From Tubiluchus corallicola (taxonomy: Eukaryota; Priapulida; Priapulimorpha; Priapulimorphida; Tubiluchidae), in NCBI GenBank assembly GCA_030141605.1, contig JAQGDQ010000006.1:1185501-1249500 (forward strand): DNA of 64,000 nucleotides, written 5' to 3'. Each line of letters begins with the position of its first letter. Positions within the stretch are counted from its first letter, which is position 1. Below are positions 31,621 through 45,800 of the stretch, piece after piece. The notes under the pieces were generated by a model that worked only from the letters and a program-made list of their open reading frames with translations, searched no databases and was not told the DNA's origin. The position numbers and the translations under genes are program-made.

Positions 31621-33714
31621 TTTGAATGCCCTTTAGTAATTTGCGTAAGTTCAGACTCAGTATCAAATAACACGGTTGACTCGAGCTTTCGAGTTTAAGA
31701 ATTTTCTACAAACACGATTCAGTGAACGAAAGGAAAATGATTAGTATGTGACTGATTTATAATAACGTTTTGAACGAATCAGTAATTCTAGTAGCCAATG
31801 CATGCACACCAGTGATCAGATCTGAGAAATTTGGCAGCAAAACTCTTAATTACAGGTAGTTCAAAATTATGAACAACAGTAATTATTTTTCACGCGAAAT
31901 GAATAAGACTGACGAAGAATTTCGTTTTGGCGCAGCGTGTACAAGGTTTCATTGATGAAGTAAATGCAGCTAAAACCTATGAAGCAAACTTATTAATGCT
32001 AATAAACAGTACGCTTTGTGTTAAGCTACTATTATTTTCAAACTGCTTTATAGACAAACTCAGATAATACTTATTTACTGTAAGTGGGGACAGGGAAAAC
32101 AAACTGCGTTCAGTGGATTGTGTGTGTGTGTGTTCAGCTGCAAAATTGGGTATTGCCGAATTTGATTAGCATAAGGATAGGTGACCAGTGGAAAAACTGT
32201 TTCTGATCAATTTCATGTGTTATATTGCATTCGGGTATTTCAGGTGCTAAGCAAGATGCACATGAAACCTGAGACACCTGTACTGGTTCAGCTTGTTCAG
32301 GGTACTGTAGCCAATTAAGTTACGGTCGCTTCACAACAACTTTTATTAAATAAGCCTGCTGCTGAGTGCTGAATCACAGTTTGCAATGTGCTCAGTTATA
32401 TGAAAAATATAACAATTATCGGTCGCGTAAGTCGTAACTGCAGTTTCTCTGACAAAAGTCCATAAAACACTAGCTATTTGAAATAGGTAGTAGATCATTC
32501 ATACTGAACTTTTTGAATACTCGCATTTTTTAGAGACTCGAGAATGCTGCAACTACAATTTCTAGTCTCTATCACATCTTTGCGACCATACATGGAAGAC
32601 GAATAAAAAACAGTAAGTTTTGAACTCAGATACCAGTGTGTAGATTAGTGACAGCATTAATTTGGAGTTTTGTGTACGTATATCGCGACATTGGAGCACT
32701 TTCAATCTGCGGTTTAGAAAAAAACAGCCATTTGCTAAATTTTAACAACTTTTATACTGAGCCTGTCTTCACAAAATGCCATGCCACTGTTAGAAATTTG
32801 GATAAAGCGGCATAGACAGCTGAAAACTTGGTGTAAGTCAGTGAAATTTCAAAACTTGACTTGCTCCATCAGTGGTTAACCGGCTCACAACATCACAAAT
32901 TGAAGCCTTTCCTTGTATTACGGAATTTTCTGGTTCAAACAGCACAGTTTTGAACCTGAGCCAATTCATAATAACATTAGTTCTTTTTGCCTTATTTAAA
33001 CAAAATATTCAGTTAAATTAATTAACGAGTGACAATTAGCTGTCTGTATATCATACTCTTAGTTACTGTTTTTTGGTAAATTTGATAACATTGTGTCTCT
33101 ATGCATAAAAACGTCTACTGTTTCAGATGCAATGCCCGAAGTTTAATTACTTTCTAATTACAGTAATAATTATACAAAAGGTTAATCACGTTATGCAAGC
33201 GAGATGACCAAGACAAACTTATATAATACAACTGATTTTATACCGATACTCCTCGATCATTCTTAACTATGACGTAGCCTAGAAAGGTTAAATTTAAATA
33301 AGATAAAGATACAAAGAATTAAAATGCGAAAAAACACAAACTAATTTTTCCTTACCAGTACATTGTAGCATCTATTTCCAAAAATATATCCTTCTTGCAT
33401 GTGTAAATATTTAGTTATGAAGGAATGATACTTAAAAAATCATTCATGTTATTATGTCAAATTTTTTTTTTGAAAATAAGTAGGTTATGTCTAGAATGTT
33501 GGCTCAGCAAGAGTAATATAAACTTTTCCATGGACTTATCTTAATTTCCATAAACTGTGCTATAGTAATATAATAATTATTATATGGAAAGGACTTGACA
33601 AATGGCCATGTGGAAAGCTACAAGCAAAAAAGTGCAAGGTAAAGCACCAGCACTAGCAGTTTATATTCCAACTGCAATAGGGACTGTACCAACAAAAAGG
33701 AAAATAATAAATAA

Positions 33715-33719
<5 letters not shown>

Positions 33720-33779
<60 letters not shown>
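33720..33779. repeat. (TA)n-(GA)n compound microsatellite
   Basis: A TA run (33720-33745) passes directly into a GA run (33746-33778), upstream of the LINE remnant. Confidence 0.92.
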
Positions 33780-33782
<3 letters not shown>

Positions 33783-33929
33783 CAAAAAGTTCAATTATTA
33801 TCTTTTTTGGTGAAATTATCTAGTCCTGCTAAATGGTAATAACTTTTAGTGGTAGTAACTAGAATGAACTCTATATTTTATACAGTTTAAATTATAACAA
33901 AAAAACTAGTGGTATAAGAACTTAAATCA

Positions 33930-34944
33930 TAATATGCAATGCACTATACATGCTGATGACACACAAATCTGCGTCACATGCCAGGAAAATAGAGCTCCAG
34001 TCAATCAAATTGAAGCATGTTCGGTGAAATTTGACTTTGGATGAATGACAACAAACTTGCCCTTAAATGACGGCAAAACAAAATTAGTTCATTTCTTTAG
34101 TAAATTTCAAGGAGCTTTTCCTGATATCCCTCAGTGTTTTGTAGAGATTGGTGACATTAGTGTCGGTAATTCTCAAACTGTAAAAAGTCTTGGAGTAACT
34201 TTTGACACTTTTTGTACTATGTCAGAACATGAAGCAAACCTTAATCAGCCAGCATCATTGGCATTGTGGAAAATTGGAAAAATCAGACATATTCCCAATG
34301 CCAACCACCAGACAGCTGAAAAACTCATACATGCTTTCATAACATCCAAACTTGATTATTGCAATACTTTACTTTTTGGACTCCCTGAACATGAAATTGC
34401 AAATTGCAGTTAATTCAGAACTCTGCTGCTCGTCTCATTACCAAAACTAGAAAATATGAGCACATTACTCCTATTATAAGAGAGTTAAATTGGCTGCCGA
34501 TAAAGTTCCGAATTCAATTTAACATTCTTTGTATTAGCTACAAAATACTACATGGTTTGGCACCTGCACATCTTACAGATTTTTTGATACGCCGTAACAT
34601 AAGCCAAACACTTCGCTCTAATGCTAATGAATAAATTAATTTGCATTCAGCCAATTCCTAGTACAGTATTCTATGGTGAAAAGGCCTTTTCTATTTGTGC
34701 TCCGCAACTCTGGATGGAATAACTTACCTGTTGCTATACGTTCTGCAAATTGATTAGATTCTTTTAAACAAAATCTTAAAACACATTTGTTTAGATTGTA
34801 CTTTTTATGATGAATTATTTTATTTTTTAATGTCTTTTAAAATTTTATGTATTTTATGAATTTTAAATGTATTTTATTGTTCAGCGTGCTGAGATTTTAA
34901 ATGATGTAGTGCACTATATAAATAAATTTTACATTACATTACAT
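33930..34944 (+). mobile_element. Non-LTR retrotransposon 3' remnant (CR1/L2-like)
   Basis: The left part reads HADDTQICVT, a decayed form of the reverse-transcriptase YADD box. It continues through a frame with DGKTKLVHF, KSLGVTFD and SKLDYCNTLLFGLP, then after a frameshift near 34404 LIQNSAARLITKTRKYEHIT and LNWLPIKFRIQFNI. This is the familiar C-terminal RT region of CR1/L2-like LINEs. The 3' end has TATATAAATAAATTTTACAT and an ACATT tandem tail (to about 34944). A stop near 34042, the frameshift and the missing 5' part show that it is dead. Confidence 0.85.
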
Positions 34945-35165
34945 AAAGCCTCTCATTTGCACACCACTTTGAATTGTGGTTTTAGTGGTGGCAGCTAATA
35001 TAAGCTCTAGACACAAAGTCAAAATTAAAACAAAAAAAGGAGAAGTACATAAGCCTCATGGTACATACACCATTTTGAATTCTGGTTTTGAATTTTTACA
35101 AGATAGAGGTATAGCAAAACAGAACATACGCATCAATTAATAACTATGTTCAGCTGAAACACTGC

Positions 35166-35965
35166 TTAAAATTCTTCTTTATTTATATAAGAATGCATAA
35201 GAGGTGGTAAACTCAGTGATCGCGGCTTGCGAAACAGCTTGGAGAACATATACGATGCTTCTCGATTAGATGCATTCCACGATCTAGGCTCTGTCTCTGA
35301 AACTTTTGTATCACCGCCTTCGTGTATGCATTTACGGAATGAAATGTTTCGTGCACCACTAAATACAGATGAAGGAGAGAAAATATCAGAACAATCTACA
35401 GAAGAAAAACTTGACTGCTTATCAAGAGTTGAGAATGGAGAGTCTGGTGGGAGAGCTTCGCTATCAGTTTTGTTGTAAACTTGTTTTGAAGTAGTCCTGC
35501 CCACAGAACATGTGTCCCTAAACGCAAAAATCTTCATAATAAATTTCCTTGTACTTTGACTGGATGCAGAACATTCAATTATGATAAAGCAGTGCAAATA
35601 TAGGTGCCTCAAAATTATTATGGCGAAAAGTACTGATGCTATGCATCTTACAAAAACTACTTGATGGCACACAAGTTACAAATAGTTGAATCTATACGTG
35701 TAACAAGAATTAACCAATAAATTCATTACATGTCTTCTGTCATTTATAAAGAAATTTCTTGAAATGCAAAAAGTAAAAGCACATAAATTCAAACAATACC
35801 TGGTTGTATGTATCGGTAATGTTGTTAGCATATTGTGGATTGCTTTGTATTTTGCAGAACTTGCTTCCTGCTCCTGTACACAACATAAAAACTTTTGTTG
35901 AATCTAAATGCTAATCGCTGTTTTATAATAAAACTTTTTGTGCGCGCGAGAGAGAGATCAAGAGC

Positions 35966-35999
<34 letters not shown>

Positions 36000-36731
36000 T
36001 TTGATTTTGATTTACTTCTTTATTTCAAACTTTCGTTCATATATATACAACAAAAATACAAGTAAATAAACGACACAAAGCACACAATGTAAACACAACA
36101 CAAAACAACATTACAAAAATAATAATAATAATAACATTTCGCATTGCTTCATTCATTATATCAATGAAAATGTAAAAATTAAGCATAGAATTTCATTCTC
36201 CAAATCTTTCTTATACTGGAAGTAAATAAAGTATCACTAGCGAATATCGTTCTACACAACAAGTTTTTACTGTTTGAAATTCTAGTATCCAGACTGTAAA
36301 TGCTTTTCCTGTAAATAACATCAAAGTACACTAATTTATGCATCACAGAAATGTCCCTGGCACTGTGATCGAACTGATAATTGATAAATTTTCGCATTGA
36401 TTTATTATGAGCAACCTTAAGTTTGTTCAGATTATATTATGAAAATGCTGCCAGGTGGCTATACAGTAGAAGCTATTACAATAAGTATTGAATAGACGTG
36501 GTTTTACAGCATTGGTGCAATAGTAAAATTTACGGCATAGCTTATTTGCTCGAGAGTAATAAATGCCTACTTGTCGTATGATATCTAGATCGTCTCTGTT
36601 GTCCCTAGAAATGATGTGACCAAGATATTTTTCATTATCACAAGGCTCAATAACAGATCCAGCTAATTTAACTGTTCCGAACTCAAAGTTGCTCATAATG
36701 GAAGACATTATAGTCAGAAGAAAAACTAGTC

Positions 36732-36818
<87 letters not shown>

Positions 36819-39800
36819 AGTAGTTATTTAATTTTTATTTTTTCCTCATTCTTATATTTTAAGCCACTTCACAGAGCATTCCAGATCTCTGTCCATGACA
36901 CAGAGAGGAGAGATTCCCTAATAAAAAGAGAAATTTTCATTAGTAAGCAAGACTTACAATCGGCGTTATTTCTGATGATGCAGAAGCTGTCCTGTGTTGA
37001 TGCAATTCGGGATGTAGAAGCTCTACACATCTGTAACATTCCTCATTATAATGGAATGTGTCACCGTCAGATTTAGTATCAGGGACTGAATGACGTGTTG
37101 AATGCAGATTAATACCAAGAAATTTAGCAATGCTCCCCTTTATCTGATTGTATGACTTTGTTACATCACCTGTTGTACAAAAAGCTATACAGTAGCTGCC
37201 TGTTAATTATATGAATGAATGGCTCACACATGTAAAACTCTTCAAAAAGTATAGCAAATTCGATCAATGAACTAATACACATACAAAATAAATCAAACAA
37301 TCAATCAAACAAATAAATAAAATAAGCAATATATACGAAATAAATCAAACAATATATAAACCAGTTGTATATAAAAAAAAATCAAACAATCAATCAAACA
37401 AATAAATAAAATAAGCAATATATACGAAATAAATCAAACACTATATAACCCAGTTGTGTTTTTGTATTATCACTAGCATTCAACAAATGACTGAATAAAT
37501 GGTGATAATAACAATAAAAGAGTAGCTTTATTCATACTTGTATCTATGACACTTTGAAAAACTCCAGTCTCTCCGCGGTTCAGATATTCTACCCTCTCCA
37601 TAAAAGTGTTCCATTGAGCTTCGGGGGTTAGAAAATCTGAGGCTTTTAAAATTGCTTTGTGTGTATTTGCATCTAAAGGCATTGCAAGAATGCAGTGAGG
37701 TTGATAATGGGTTTTTTGTAAACTTAGAACTCCCTGCAGAAACATTATATACAAAATTACAAATATGCATCACTAGAAGTGGTTGTTTGAAAAAATATAT
37801 TGAATAAAAACATTTATTACACCAAAGCTAGTTTTACCAGTACCTCCAACCAGTTTCACACATATTTGATATATAAATTGATAAACTGACTGGTTTTGGA
37901 ATGCATACAGAATTGTTCTATAAACTCATTCATGAGCCACTGTCATGTTTAAGGAGGTTTACAAGGGAAAAATCCATGCAATAATATGAATTCAAACCTC
38001 GCAGCTGCATGTTCCAGACCTTTCATGAATCATCATCATAAACTTTCAGCTTTTTGTAATTACAGTTATAATTGTTCCACATGCAAGTGTAATGGCTTCC
38101 AAGTAATACCTGGTAATACATTTACATAGACATCTGCCAATGCTGCAGTAATTACCAAATAATTAGATTAATTTTGTATGCAAGTCAGAACATGTCACCA
38201 ACTATTTTAGACACTGATTTTGTGCCGTAAAATTCTGTCTGCAATACTACTTTATATGAAAGCCATCAGTTTTGTGCATGTACAATATACTTCAGAGTTT
38301 GAGGGCCACTGTGACTTACTATTCACCCTGCGTCCTTCTTAACTTTTTATCTGACACATCACAAAACTGTGAAGCAACAGACATCTTAGGAGAACCAGCT
38401 GCTTGCAGTTTTTGACTGTCTGGCAAGAAGTTTTGTATAGGAAATCTAATAATGTTCTCACGGTATACACTTTGCTGCGCTCACCGTATCACATACTGAT
38501 GGAAATACAATTCTCATTTAAATACTCTCTTTCTGATTTATGGCTGAGGTGATAAATACATACCAGTAATGGCATGGCAGTAATGCAGGCTTTATGTTCA
38601 ATCGCTGAATGTTCGATAGAATCAAGTGAGAGACCATAATCGAAACCCAATTCAGTGTAAGTACAAGCAAACAGTCCCTGGAAGAAATATAACAACACAA
38701 TTGTTGCAAAAAGTAGAACATTATAACAAATTACTAAACTTGTGTAGGTGTTATCATCTTAAAACGCCAAGTGTGTAGACGAAGATATGTATCATAACAG
38801 ATGACAGTGCCTAGAAACACTTTTCTCAGCAGCTGATCATCCATGTTTGAACAGGCTCAGCAAGGATATTACATTTTAATTGTAAACCTGAATTACACTT
38901 GCAGCCCACTGGTAATAATGGACTCAATTGTAAAATCAGTTAGACAGCTAAAGGCAGCAAAGCAGAAATATATCACTTGCAAACGAAAAAATAAATTCCT
39001 TACCGACTGGAGTAATGAATCAAAAACAGCATTTGTGACGTGAACTGCATGAACATAGTTATTATTGTCAGGCTCTGGACGGGTGGTGTGTAGTACACTA
39101 TGAGGAAAATATAGGAAATACATAGTTAAAATATTGTCTGTCTTATCAACAAAGCAGTCTCATAGGTAAAATCACTAATAATTTCGCATTTTCTAATACA
39201 GCTCAAGTACGTCTTTTCATACAAAACTCATACATGATGCTGACTCTTAAAATATCGACCACCACTATAAATGCCCTCCAAGAATTAAATGAAAATAAAA
39301 GAGCAATATATGTGTTAACAAAAAATACAGAGTAAATAGTTTAATAAACCAGTTCAAGATAGAGAGCTGTAAAGTTAACATACCCAACAGAAACATAGTC
39401 GCGCAAATCTCGTGAAAGGTTGTATAAGAAAACATCTCGTTGGGAGCTTGCAGGACTCACAATTACTATGACAGGATGAGGTGTGTGGATAGATGTAGTA
39501 GTGCTGCAAAAAACAGTTTCTGTAAGCCAACTTATACCTGTATGAATTCAGATCCAAATCCACTAGTATGACCATGTTTGTTACTTGACTATGCCATTAA
39601 ATACAATCTCAGCTTTTCAATCAAACTATTGTCTGAATCCTAACCTCAGATGTCTACCCAACAAGTTTTGAGATTCTACACACTATAGTTTTCAAGATAT
39701 TCAATACTGTGACTCAAAGTAACTAATGTCCTGTGTCCTTGACCCAAGGACATTGTTTACGACATCGCTATAACTTCTTGCAAGTCTAGCCTCTGCATTT

Positions 39801-42800
39801 ATGAATTAATATGAATCAAAAAAGTGGATGCATAAGAAAACTCGATGGCTAACATAAAAAATAAAAATCAGAGTAAGAGTTCTCTTAGATCCACAGTGCT
39901 CATGGATAACAAAGAAGAGTAAAGCATCAAACAACATTTCATAAAATGTTTTGCATTAGTATAAAGAACTAACCTACAACACCAGTCTACAATTCCAATA
40001 AACAAAACCAAAAATTTTACGAATTGCTTGTAAAAACATCATTACAGGTACATCAGCTTCCTTTTCCGCCACTAAGAAGTTTAGTAGATGTTAATACCAG
40101 TTTTGCAAACAGTGCCAATAATAGTATATTATATACATAACGTTTTGACAAAAAGTACTTAACTATTAAAAGAAGTCATCAAAGTCTGAAGCATGTTTCA
40201 ATTTTACCACTCTGAACACCACTTTTAATTACTAATTTGAGAAGCTCGGGATATCAGAAAAGCTGAATAGTAATGTTTAAATAATTTCCAAACAACATCA
40301 ACAGTCTGAAAATTATTCTTCAATAAGCTTCTTATAAAAAAGTAGAGTAATTTGTTTTACTAAGCCAGTGAATTCTGCACTACTAATAGTTTATATGGAC
40401 ATCTTTTTTTTAAAAAAATACTATAAGCAAACTTGCTTTAGTTTTTTAACAAATGACCAAAAGCATTACATACTTAAAACAGCTGCATATAGCAGGCCAG
40501 TACAGGAATTTGAAGTATCAAGTTTTACATATAACTACCCTCAAAACATGAACTCTGCATGAAGTGAGATGCATGTGTTGCTGCAGAGCACTTCAATTAG
40601 TTAAATGATCAGATTCAAGTACGGTATAATAACATTACAGCGAATGTGCTAGGAACCCAGAAAAAAGTACTCTATAACCGGGGCACTCAGTTAGCATAAG
40701 CAGCTAATCATATGACGGGCACGTATAAATAATAAAATTGTATAAATAATGTGCAATGAAAAAACGTGTCGCTTCATAGAGGAAGTGAAGTACTTGCACA
40801 AGATGCTAACAAGTAGCAATGTTTTTTATGTGTCTTCAATAAATGAATGAATGAAATTGATGAATGAAAAATCAATGAACATTTCAGATTAGATTGCATG
40901 TACGTGTAATCTATGGTACATGTTCAGTTGTAAATTTGTTCAGTAAAGTCCAACTCAGTTTGAAATGTTCAGTAAAGTCAAAGAGTCAGGTGACTGCAGT
41001 AAGATTCGTCACTTGATGAGACATCTTGGGAGTGCACTGCCAGTGTCTGAACAAAAAAAAGCTGGGTGCCAAGCTGCTGAGTGATTCATTGTTGTTATAT
41101 AGGTAGAAAAGAAAATGATTTTTCGACAAAACATGTTAACAACTCCGCATGCTGCATACCCAACAACTTTTTGCAGGACCAGGAATGACAGGTTACATTT
41201 AACTGTAAATTAATTTGCAGCTGGCAAATGTAAAGTATGTAATAAAAACTTATAAATATATAGTAATATACAGGCAATGGGGTCTGACAAAAAGTCTGTA
41301 ATACATAATAATCAAGTACGCTGTATTCAAAGCTATTATAGTAGTTAAATGCATTTTGGTGGAAAGTTTGTTCTTTTTTTGCGAGTTCACATTAGCGGTG
41401 TTTACACAATAAACCACATTTGCCATAATGCTGTTATACTGCAGTAGCTTATACTTTTCTTGATTAAATGAAAACAGGTTGATTCTTCATATCCTACCCC
41501 ATTTTGAAGTATGGTTAGAAGTATACATTTTAATAACTATAATAATGCGAAAGCATTTCTGATAATTAAATAATAGGTTAAAAATTTAATCAACAGCGGT
41601 TAAGCCCAAGTGATGGCATCCCAAATCAACAAAATTTTCAACACTACAAACATTCCATGAGCATGTTGGACGTGTTTGCAAATGTGCTACTGTACCACAT
41701 TCAGCGTGATGTACAAAAACTCCGCAAATTTTAAGTTCACTGTCATGTTCACACACGAGTTCCAAAACATGTATACTATGTCCGCTCTACACCTCTGAAA
41801 TGAGACGTACCAGCATCTCTTTTTTATGGTATGCATTTCCAAGATGCAGGCGCTAGTGCCCATCTAACTAGCAAATGGCGAAATGCATGTAACAACAATG
41901 AACTAGCCACATGAACGAGAAATTATGTTTCAGCGATAATAATTCTTTCACAGAGGTCATTGCAGAAGAAACAGCATGTTCCTTTTAAATATCTTATAGA
42001 GTAGATTTTTTTGAGCTATAGTTTAAGACTGGGTTTGGCTTCCCTTTAACAAGATTTTAAAGCTGCACTAAATGCTCACTATAATTATGAATTCTTAAAA
42101 CTTTTGAAATTTTGCAGAAAGTTTGCTAATAGCAAACACTGGAAGAGCAGTTACTGGGAAGCAATGTTTATTACCTTTTGCGCAACGTTTGATTTTGCAG
42201 CCCAGAAAATAGTACATGTGTCATGTGATCAGTTGCAGCAGTAATCTCCAAAGGTGGATCATACATGTTAACTGCTAACACCTGAAATTTGCATAGAGAA
42301 AGATGTCTTTATTCTTTTTACCACAAATGAATTCCTACATAAAACACCGTCATTGCAACAGAACAATTATATTTAATAGATGCAGTATCAAGGTAACAGA
42401 GAGCAATTGAACAGATATGTCCTCTTTATTAATTACGCATAATAACACAAATAATAGCACCACTTCTACTGGCTATTTTCACAATAACAAGCAGGTCACA
42501 AACCAGCCATGGCAATCTTTGAGCTAAGTATGGATTGTTTATGTCAATTAGGTTGAGAATACATGAAATACATAAAGTCAGCAAAATAGAAAGTACCTTT
42601 TCCTCTACTGTACACCTTTCTTTATCTAATATTGATAGGTGGGGTATTTCAAAAATAACAGACAGTCTATAGTCCTCCACTTCTTGAATAGGATTTCTGT
42701 CGAGATTCAACACACGCAGGAGTGATAGCTCTCGTATAGCCACTATGTCATCTAAGTTTTCTATCTGGAACAGCAAACAAGATAGTGACATATAAATAAT

Positions 42801-45800
42801 GTTATAAAAATGAGATATAGATGAATTATTGTACTCCTTCAAGTAATAATCCTCTACTGACTGCAGTCAATTGCCTGCCAATAATTTTTTATTTATTGCT
42901 TGCTGAAGCCTGATGCTGATAGCAGTCAGTAAAATTATTTCTAAAATAGAGTACTTCTACAATTCTGAACAATTAAAAACCAATTCAAGATTTTGTCTAA
43001 CCGTACCTGATTATTTTCCACTAGAACAGTCTCCAGGGTCGAGCAGTACTCAAGGCCTTGCAAGGTTTTAATTTGGTTGTCCGATAAGTTAATTTCCTAT
43101 GAAAAACAAATTGTTATTAACAAACTCACAATGGCTTACTTTACAAGTACATGCTGTATTAGTGTATCTATATAAGTATTTACTTTATTTTGATATATAT
43201 ATATATATCAATTTCTCGCTGCATTTGCATTTATTGGTGCTATTACTGCATAATGAGTTTCCACTGTAACACTAAACCCATATATTTATTTTAAAGAGAT
43301 ATTCAGCAGGCAACTGACTACCCCATAAACGTCTGAAGATACTTTACACAACTGCATGACATTTGGATTATGATAAAGGACATGGCCATTTAGACACTGG
43401 GACACTTTGACAAGAGACATTTGGGTACCAATAAAATTTAATGTTATACCTCATTTTTTATTTTTCTTTATTAAATTTTTAATTATTTACTATAATTTCC
43501 TAATTCTCAAAACACTTTTTTAAGAATGATGACTTCGCTAAATTAAACATAGGCAGTAATACATGATATAATAAAGGCAGTCAATAGACTTTGCACTTTC
43601 TTGTTTTTAATCTTAATTCAGTATTTTATGTGTAGCCTTAAAAAAGAATGAAGCAGAAGACACTGCAAATTTGCAATAGCATTTTAATAAAATATGACAG
43701 CATTCCATTTCAAAAATATCTAGTGCATCATAAAAACAACAGTAAGTCATAGAAATAACAAAAACAATCTATGCACTTCAAAATTTAGCCTTAGTACAAC
43801 TAGTGCTGCAATTTCACTGGTATTATTTCACAGTACTATATTCATTAAACTGTTGGTGTGCTTTAGAAGAAATTGACATAGAATGTGTTATTTAGTTCAT
43901 TAATTACTTATAACTAACTAGATCAATTAGTAGCCAAATAAATTTTTGTATGCTTAATAATTTTTAATATTAATTTTAATATTAAGATTAACCATAATTC
44001 TAAGCATTTTTGCTATATTTCTTGTCAAATGCACAATAATACTATGTGTCAACAACAATGTTTCTACAAGCGTTAACTGAATTATACTATTTGCCTTTTT
44101 CTAGTTTTAAAGGAGTTCCAGATCACAGTCACCTACTTTTTTTCTTACAAAAACTTCAGCAGTTTTAAAATTTACATCAAGTAGTGGATGAGGATTTTCA
44201 CAATAATTTTAGCACAAAACAAACTGACATAATGTAGTGTTGCATTATTTACCCAAGTTAGCCGCAATTTGAGCACAGGCGTTGGTGCCAAAATGTCTCA
44301 CGCGCAAGTGTCTGGCACTCAAACGGTGTGCCCAAATGTCTTGTTCCCATCGATAAAGGAGCACCTTACACAAAATATGGATGACCCCTCATCAACAACA
44401 TACTGTCATATTTCACAGAAATTAAATTTTAAGCAAGACTGTATCAGATAACAAGAGAGACTAACGTACCCGCAGTGACTGTAGTCTGCACAGATTTTCA
44501 ATCACTGTGATTTTATTGTGTTGCAAGTCCAATATCCTGAGAAAATGCAACTCTGATGGAAGCCCTTTTATCTTCTCAATATTATTGAAAGCCAGACAAA
44601 TTTCACTTAAGTACTGACATTCTGATATACCAGTAATTTTATTAATGCTGTTATGTGTCCAATTTAGGAAAACAATAAAATGCATGCAAAAAGTGTTATC
44701 TGAAAAAAGACTGTGCATTGAGCAAAAATCCCTGTTGTGATTAAATTAAACAATAAAAACGAAAAAGGATATTGTTCAGGTTAAGCTTTTGAAGGTATTT
44801 ATGCTTGGAAAGATCATCAATGTGTGTAATATTGTTGAACGAGAAATCCATGTCCAAAAGCGAAATTGGATTGATGTCTGGTATAGACTTTAAACAGTTG
44901 TGGGATGCATTAATTACCAAAAGGTCCCTCATGGAATTCAATGCTGAAAGATCTAGAGCAGAAATGAAAATACAAAAGTATAATTATGTATATTTTAAGT
45001 GCACAGTAGCCATACATCAGAAAATTCCCAACTGTTAGATCACAGTTAGCATTCATGTGAACTATCAGCCACATACAAACATTAGACAAAGTTACTAGAA
45101 AGCAGCTATTCTACCATTAAGAAACGCCGACTTTTATCAGTTTCTTTCATTGCCAATTATCTACCATAATCCACAGTGCCATAAGGCAGCGTAAACACAA
45201 AATGGACAATAACTGGACAAAAAAATTTTCATCCTGTGTTTTGGGGGTACAGTTAATCAGTATTGCAGAGGTAGCCTCAACACAACTACCCATCAAACGA
45301 TCTGAAAAAACTGCACTCAAGAAGGTACGTTTTTCAATACAGGATGTCCGACTGATTTAAAAAGTCTTATATATATATAATATATATATATATTATCAAG
45401 CATCCTTTATTCAGCTAAAGTACACAAATTCAATAAAGTACTGAAATAGTGAAACCAAAATGGAATTAAACAAAACCTGATAAGTAATTTCCAGAAACGT
45501 CGACTCTCTGCAGAACACGGTACTTGGATAGCAATGTGATGTCTCGAAGATTCAAATCCTACAAAAAAACTAATAATACAATAAACACAAGATTTTAAAA
45601 TACAAAATTCAACCAAATAATGGAAATGTGAAAGTTTAGACAGACCTTTAAACCAGAAACATGTAAATTACAAATTCAATAGCATTCGTGAACACTAAAC
45701 AATTGACACAGCCCCTTGTGATTAATGCATAGCTCAGCAACAAACACACTAATTTGTAATGTCTGCTTATTCACTTAGAATATAATTACCACCATGTAGA

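Larger units (their letters stand above)
29645..33929. other. Spacer between GST start and LINE remnant
   Basis: Holds the GST 5' flank (29645-30100, including a short more GC-rich patch near 30055-30110). I recognised no complete gene. Two minus-strand stretches look mildly coding: 30736-30984 (no recognisable motif) and 31441-31620. A TA/GA microsatellite lies at 33720-33779. Confidence 0.4.

Noticed and set aside
35227-35478. Plus-strand 83-residue frame
   Set aside because: It is the antisense shadow of the last LRGUK exon.
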